Source: Alkalibacterium gilvum
Lineage (GTDB): Bacteria > Bacillota > Bacilli > Lactobacillales > Carnobacteriaceae_A
Direction: 5' to 3'
NCBI RefSeq assembly: GCF_900109085.1
Contig: NZ_FNYW01000014.1
Span: 1 to 41,813 of the forward strand
DNA: 41,813 nt
In this document: positions 37,788 to 41,813 of the stretch, one piece after another
Layout: the number at the start of each line of letters is the position of its first letter
Position numbering within the stretch: position 1 is the first letter of the stretch
The notes under the pieces: generated by a model
What the model was told of the DNA's origin: nothing
Seen by the model: the letters and a program-made list of their open reading frames with translations, nothing else
The model's database searches: none
Position numbers and translations under genes: made by a program

Positions 37788-38807
37788 TTACTCTTTTAAA
37801 ATCTCATTCGCGGCTGCCTCATCCGTCACTAACCATGTGTGAGGAGGGACATTTTTTATGTGTGCTTTAATTGCTTCGGCTTTATTTCTTCCTCCAGCAA
37901 CAGCAACCACATGTGGAATACTTGGTAACTTTGACGATCTAAGTCCTATCCGTGAAAGCTTATAAACGATTTCACCTTGCGGATCAATAAATTCTCCGAA
38001 CGCTTCAGCAACTGCATTTTTTTCTTTTAACTGCTGGAGTATTTCTTTATCCATCCCTCTACGTTCGGCCATTTTAATGGCATTACCTATACTGTAAATA
38101 ACCAGTGACGCATTCTCTACTAAATCAAGCGTTTCTTTGATATCTGGCTCTTCAGAAAGTAGTGAATAGGTTTCAGTACGAACATGTTCCGGTGCATAAA
38201 GCGCTCGACTTTTACCACCCGTTCGTTTTGCCATCTTTTCAGCAATGGCATTTGCCTGAATATCAACCGATTCACCTAATCCCCCTCGGGCTGGCACAAA
38301 GAGCATCTTACGATTTAACCTAATTTTATGGTCCATCGCTCCGGCTACACGTACCATCGTGGCCCCCCCCATGACGGCAATCGTTGCCTCGCCATCAGGC
38401 AAAAGGAAGTCTAATACTTCAGTCGTCGCCCGTGCCATATCATCAACACTTGACGTGTCTGTATCTGTGTTACCAATAACTATAGTGCAATGATGAATCC
38501 CTAGCTTATTAGCTAGTTTGGATTCTTTTTCTTGCGACTGAACATGCTGTCCCATCAATTCATCTAGTTGATGAAAAATTGTTATACCAATTGGTGTGCA
38601 CTCCATACCTCGAGATGAAGATTTTATCAGCCCTTGATTTCGCAGGACATCTACTTCTTTTCTCAAAAGTCGTTCAGTGTACCCAAGACGATCAGCAAGT
38701 GACCGACGTCCTATGGGGCCTACTTTTTGAATTTGATTCAAAATATAGTATCTTTGCTTTAAAATATACAGTGTTCCTGGCGCAACTTTTTCTATTACTG
38801 ATAGCAT
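37788..38807 (-). CDS. cggR: Central glycolytic genes regulator CggR
   Basis: A ~339-residue SorC/DeoR-type repressor of the gap operon whose effector is fructose-1,6-bisphosphate. The N-terminal helix-turn-helix is GPIGRRSLADRLGYTERLLRKEV-like (about residues 30-53), typical of CggR. The rest is the sugar-phosphate-binding domain (AVMGGATMVRVAGAM, FVPARGGLGESVDIQAN, YSIGNAIKMAERRGM, HVVAVAGGRNKAEAI). I prefer the ATG at 38807, behind AAAGGTG. The frame is open 12 codons further to 38843, which lacks a ribosome site. It is the first gene of the glycolytic operon. Confidence 0.95.
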   Translation of the reverse strand: MLSVIEKVAPGTLYILKQRYYILNQIQKVGPIGRRSLADRLGYTERLLRKEVDVLRNQGLIKSSSRGMECTPIGITIFHQLDELMGQHVQSQEKESKLANKLGIHHCTIVIGNTDTDTSSVDDMARATTEVLDFLLPDGEATIAVMGGATMVRVAGAMDHKIRLNRKMLFVPARGGLGESVDIQANAIAEKMAKRTGGKSRALYAPEHVRTETYSLLSEEPDIKETLDLVENASLVIYSIGNAIKMAERRGMDKEILQQLKEKNAVAEAFGEFIDPQGEIVYKLSRIGLRSSKLPSIPHVVAVAGGRNKAEAIKAHIKNVPPHTWLVTDEAAANEILKE

Positions 38808-38889
38808 ACTTACATGCGCACCTTTCTTGAAAACACTTGTCATACTTCAATAATGCAACCCATTCTTACCTGTTTTGCATCCAACTAAA

Positions 38890-38918
38890 ATTATAACAGG
38901 ATACGGGCCATTATTCAA
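38890..38918 (-). promoter_or_regulatory. sigmaA promoter of the glycolytic operon
   Basis: On the minus strand, TTGAAT (38913-38918), a 17-bp spacer and a perfect TATAAT (38890-38895), about 80 bp before cggR. It should drive cggR-gap-gap-pgk-tpiA-gpmI-eno. Confidence 0.8.
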
Positions 38919-38936
38919 CCCGCCAGCTTCATTTGT

Positions 38937-38955
38937 CGGGACCATCAACGTCCAG
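38937..38955. promoter_or_regulatory. Candidate CggR operator
   Basis: CGGGACCATCAACGTCCAG matches the Bacillus subtilis CggR half-operator form CGGGAC-N6-TGTC at all but one position. It lies about 20 bp upstream of the -35 box, not downstream of the promoter as in B. subtilis. Confidence 0.5.
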
Positions 38956-38987
38956 CGTTGCCCAACATTTTATTTATCGTATATATC

Positions 38988-39515
38988 TTAAGCTAATCCT
39001 TCTTCTATTAATTCCTCTAACTCTTTTTCTGCTATTTTCTGATCAAAAATAGCATCGTTTATAAACACAGTCGGAACTGTTGTTACATTAGCTTCTCTTG
39101 TTTCTTCTAAGATGGCTTCTACATGTTCTTTGTTATCATGCAAGGTAGCCTTTCTTTTTTCTTTTGCATAATTAGCAATTTCCTCTTCAGATAAATCGCC
39201 CCATTCATCAAGATGAGCGTAGTAAAAGGCAATATCATCTTTTGCTTGTTCTGGATTACTGTGATTCAAGTAACGATGAAGCACATTCCCTTTTTTCAAG
39301 CCAGGTTTTTCCTTATCAAAGTGTTTTATTATACGCTGTACTTTATTCTCTTTTACGTAAGCATCTAACATAGGAAGAGATTTCTCAAACCATTGCTTGG
39401 AATATGGACATCTCAGATTGATAAATTCAATAATTTTGACAGGTGCTGTATCACTTCCAATAGCTATTCCACCTTTTGTCGTGACTTTTTCACTTTCAAT
39501 TCCTGATGTATCCAA
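38988..39515 (-). CDS. DsbA-family thioredoxin-like protein with CPYS active site
   Basis: A 175-residue thioredoxin-fold protein of the DsbA/thioredoxin_4 group. The strand IIEFINLRCPYSKQW (about residues 28-42) carries the active site as CPYS, with a single Cys instead of CxxC. The cis-Pro loop TTVPTVFIND (about residue 144) is intact. There is no signal peptide, so it acts in the cytoplasm. A single-Cys site argues against disulfide formation and fits a reductase, isomerase or adaptor role; YjbH/ClpP-adaptor-like roles are possible but unproven. The start is TTG at 39513-39515 with AAGGAGC upstream. It lies between clpP and the glycolytic operon. Confidence 0.8.
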   Translation of the reverse strand: MDTSGIESEKVTTKGGIAIGSDTAPVKIIEFINLRCPYSKQWFEKSLPMLDAYVKENKVQRIIKHFDKEKPGLKKGNVLHRYLNHSNPEQAKDDIAFYYAHLDEWGDLSEEEIANYAKEKRKATLHDNKEHVEAILEETREANVTTVPTVFINDAIFDQKIAEKELEELIEEGLA

Positions 39516-39645
39516 TTCTTAACAAGCTCCTTTCTTTATTTCTCTACTCTCCTAAGTATACCCCTGACACAAATCTTTGACCAGTAAAACGCCTTATAAT
39601 ACAGTGTTTTATATTTTCTTTAAAATTAAATGCGCGAACAAAAAA

Positions 39646-39693
39646 ACACCCCTTAATATCGTGTGCTTTTTTAGCAACGACCTCAAGAGGTGT
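39646..39693 (-). terminator. clpP terminator
   Basis: Outer 9-bp stem (ACACCTCTT / AAGGGGTGT on the minus strand) with inner pairing (GTTGCT/AGCA...), followed by seven T, 36 bp after the clpP stop. Confidence 0.8.
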
Positions 39694-39728
39694 CTATTTA
39701 AATATAACAGATCTTTGATCTATTACGT

Positions 39729-40325
39729 TTATTTATTCAAGTCTGCAGATGTATCCATGATCTCATCCACTAACCCATATTCTTTTGCTTCTTCTGCTGT
39801 CATAAAGAAATCACGATCAGTATCGCGTTCAATAACTTCTTTAGATTGTCCGGTACGTTCAACCAAAATACTGTTCAAGCGATCTCTTGTTCTTAAGATG
39901 TGCTTAGCAGCAATTTCAATTTCTGTCGCTTGTCCTTGAGCGCCACCTAATGGTTGGTGAATCATGATTTCTGAATTTGGTAAAGCAAAACGTTTGCCTT
40001 TAACACCCGCGGCAAGTAAGAAACTTCCCATTGAAGCTGCTAGTCCAATAGCAATCGTTTGAACATCTGCTTTAATAAATTTCATTGTGTCAAATATAGC
40101 CAAGCCTGCTGTGACACTTCCACCTGGAGAGTTTATATAAAGATAAATATCTTTCTCCGGATCTTGTGCGTCTAAAAATAGCAACTGGGCAATAACCGAG
40201 TTAGCTACTTGATCATCAATAGGTCCACCTAACATGATGATGCGGTCTTTCAACAAACGTGAATAGATATCATAAGCACGTTCACCACGTGGAGATTGTT
40301 CAATAACTGTTGGTACTAAATTCAT
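39729..40325 (-). CDS. clpP: ATP-dependent Clp protease proteolytic subunit ClpP
   Basis: A 198-residue serine protease forming the tetradecameric Clp core that, with ClpX/ClpC/ClpE, degrades misfolded and SsrA-tagged proteins. The catalytic triad is visible: Ser in [14 protein letters not shown] (about 97), His in [12 protein letters not shown] (about 122) and Asp in [10 protein letters not shown] (about 171). Length and the [21 protein letters not shown] start are typical. AGGAGG precedes the ATG. Transcription is under a CtsR box (listed separately). It is the destination for products tagged by the ssrA/SmpB system in this window. Confidence 0.98.
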   Translation of the reverse strand: MNLVPTVIEQSPRGERAYDIYSRLLKDRIIMLGGPIDDQVANSVIAQLLFLDAQDPEKDIYLYINSPGGSVTAGLAIFDTMKFIKADVQTIAIGLAASMGSFLLAAGVKGKRFALPNSEIMIHQPLGGAQGQATEIEIAAKHILRTRDRLNSILVERTGQSKEVIERDTDRDFFMTAEEAKEYGLVDEIMDTSADLNK

Positions 40326-40394
40326 GTAACTTCCTCCTAATATATATGTCTAAATTAGTGTAGCATAATTAGTCTTTCAATTGAATCTAAAATG

Positions 40395-40424
40395 ATTATA
40401 CACCTTTGGTCAATATAGGTCAAA
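40395..40424 (-). promoter_or_regulatory. clpP promoter with CtsR operator
   Basis: On the minus strand, TTGACC (40418-40423), a 17-bp spacer and a perfect TATAAT (40395-40400). On the plus strand 40408-40424 reads GGTCAATATAGGTCAAA, the CtsR heptad direct repeat (GGTCAAA-NAN-GGTCAAA) with one change. It covers the -35 box and spacer, so CtsR binding would block the promoter until heat or protein stress. Confidence 0.9.
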
Positions 40425-40447
40425 TAATTAAGATTCTTTATGACATG

Positions 40448-41794
40448 CTAACTTTTTTCCTCTTCCATTGCTTTTTTACTTTTTTCATAAGCGGCTATAG
40501 CGAGCTTTCTTTTATTCTTATGTGATACGATTGGTTCCGGGTAATCTTTACCAATGATTACTTTGTATTCTTTTTGTTCTTTCTCAGTAAGTTTTTCAGG
40601 TTGATGTATTTTTTTATCTGTGACTTTATTTAATTCTGGTACAAATTTTCTGATAAAGTCTCCCTGTTTATCAAATCTTTCTGATTGAGTTGTGGGATTG
40701 AATATTCTGAAATAAGGGACACCATCCGTTCCAGTTGAAGCTGCCCATTGCCAACCACCAATGTTACTCGCGGGATCATAGTCTATCAGTTTTTCTTGAA
40801 AATATTTTTCTCCCCATCGCCAATCTATAAGTAAGTCTTTGGTCAAAAAAGAGGCCGTTATCATACGGAGACGATTATGCATCCACCCTGTTTCATTAAG
40901 CTGACGCATAGCTGCATCAACAATAGGAAAGCCGGTTTCCCCCTCTTTCCAAGCTTTAAAATTTTCCTCGTTATTGTCCCATTCAACTTTTGTAAATGCC
41001 TTTTTAATAGGGGCATCTTTCTGGTCAGGATGCGAGGCGTAAATCATATTGTAAAAATCTCGCCAGGCTAGTTCTTGAATAAAGGTAGTTCTTCCCTTCG
41101 TTTCTTCTTGGCTCATAACTTTATTGAAGACTGTTCGGATAGATATTTCTCCCGTTCTTAAATGTTTAGATAGGCGGCTCGTTGCATCCTTTAATGGAAA
41201 ATCCCGTGCTTCTTTATATGCTTTCAAGTCGTTTTCAATAAAACTATCTAGTAGCCTGTGCGCTTCTTTTGTTCCGAATTCAGTAACTGGTATCGGCGCA
41301 AGCTCATTTAAAAAGTTTTGAAATTTGTCATTATCTTTTAGAAATAATTGTTCTTTTAAAATAGTGTCGCTGCTGAAATCTACTCGAACAGGATCAGATT
41401 TTTGACGCTCAATCCATTTATTATAGTAAGGCGTAAAGACTTTATAAGCCGTTCCTCCATTCGTTTTGATTTCCTGAGCAGAATGCATATAGTGGTCATG
41501 GAAACCGTGTGCGGTAATACCAAGTTCCTGAAAAATCTTTCCAGCTTCTTTATCTCGTTCTAGACCAAAGCTACTTTCATCTCTGTTAACATAAATATCT
41601 GTCCATTCAGGGACTTCGTCTTTTAATTTTTTGAAAATATCTTGTAGGTCTCCATATGCTATTTGTAACCGAGCCCCTTCATTTGATACTTCCTTTTGGA
41701 ATGTTTCCACACTTTTAAAAAAAGCAGACATATTCAAGGCGTCTGTATTTAAAAATTGCTCCGGATTTACGTGAAATAATAAAAAAATTACTTT
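40448..41794 (-). pseudogene. phr: Deoxyribodipyrimidine photolyase, N-terminus interrupted at the window edge
   Basis: A DNA photolyase/cryptochrome-family flavoprotein that repairs UV-induced pyrimidine dimers using light. FAD-domain motifs are clear: SRLSKHLRTGEISIRTV, FIQELAWRDFYNMI, GFPIVDAAMRQLNETGWMHNRLRM (about 30 residues from the region that binds FAD), and DYDPASNIGGWQWAASTGTD. The frame stays open upstream of the TTG at 41737, reading VIFLLFHVNPEQFLNTDAL as in intact photolyases. It then meets an in-frame TAA at 41795-41797, inside a 34-bp copy of the lacI end. The first ~28 residues (the RRDLRL region) are therefore missing. It is either truncated by rearrangement or misjoined in assembly. 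Confidence 0.85.
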
Positions 41795-41813
41795 TTATTT
41801 TTTATCGTACTTT
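41780..41813. repeat. 34-bp exact repeat, copy 2 (window end)
   Basis: The last 34 bases of the window equal 12466-12499, the 3' end of the LacI-type gene. The match may continue beyond the window. About 15 bp at its inner edge also fit the photolyase coding sequence, so the junction lies in microhomology. Confidence 0.95.

Overview
The window is low-GC Gram-positive DNA. Its central glycolytic operon (cggR-gap-gap-pgk-tpiA-gpmI-eno), CtsR-boxed clpP, secG/est/rnr/smpB cluster, tmRNA tag ending YALAA, and AGGAGG ribosome sites point to Lactobacillales, most likely a Carnobacteriaceae-like organism. That placement is inference from gene content, because no 16S gene is present. Almost all genes lie on the minus strand.

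Layout, left to right. Positions 1-340 hold the 3' end of an IS3-family element, cut by the window edge. Positions 360-8450 are an accessory region: a Na/phosphate cotransporter with a PhoU tail, a small frameshifted ORF, a Cof-type HAD phosphatase, a membrane metallopeptidase broken by two indels, a diacylglycerol-kinase-like lipid kinase, an ACT-domain protein whose only plausible start is ATA, and a lipoprotein alpha/beta hydrolase. Positions 8488-13563 are a galactoside locus (LacI-type regulator, sodium:solute symporter, GH36 alpha-galactosidase). Both the symporter (in-frame TAA) and the galactosidase (1-nt deletion) are interrupted. Positions 13691-20464 are a peptide-type ABC importer operon with a fused double ATPase, two permeases with long N-terminal extensions, and a binding protein whose two halves are in swapped order (a circular permutation of the SBP_bac_5 fold). 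This is the most unusual system in the window.

Positions 20775-21257 carry the tmRNA gene with promoter and terminator. A ketopantoate-reductase/PTS_EIIC_2 pair, a histidine phosphatase and a TspO/MBR-like membrane protein follow. They separate ssrA from its partner smpB (25.4 kb), which sits with rnr and est. A 51-bp, seven-unit minisatellite lies between est and secG. Positions 30150-38918 are the glycolytic operon with its CggR regulator, a sigmaA promoter and a candidate CggR operator. It contains two tandem, mosaic gap copies, a possible attenuator before pgk, and a long imperfect inverted repeat between pgk and tpiA. Positions 38988-40424 hold a DsbA-like protein and clpP under a CtsR box. 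The window ends in a DNA photolyase whose N-terminal coding sequence runs into a 34-bp exact copy of the lacI 3' end. That junction is either a rearrangement or an assembly artefact.

Five genes with lesions cluster between 2.7 and 12.4 kb, while every gene from 12.5 to 40.4 kb reads through cleanly. This suggests local gene decay, or a locally poor consensus, in the accessory part.
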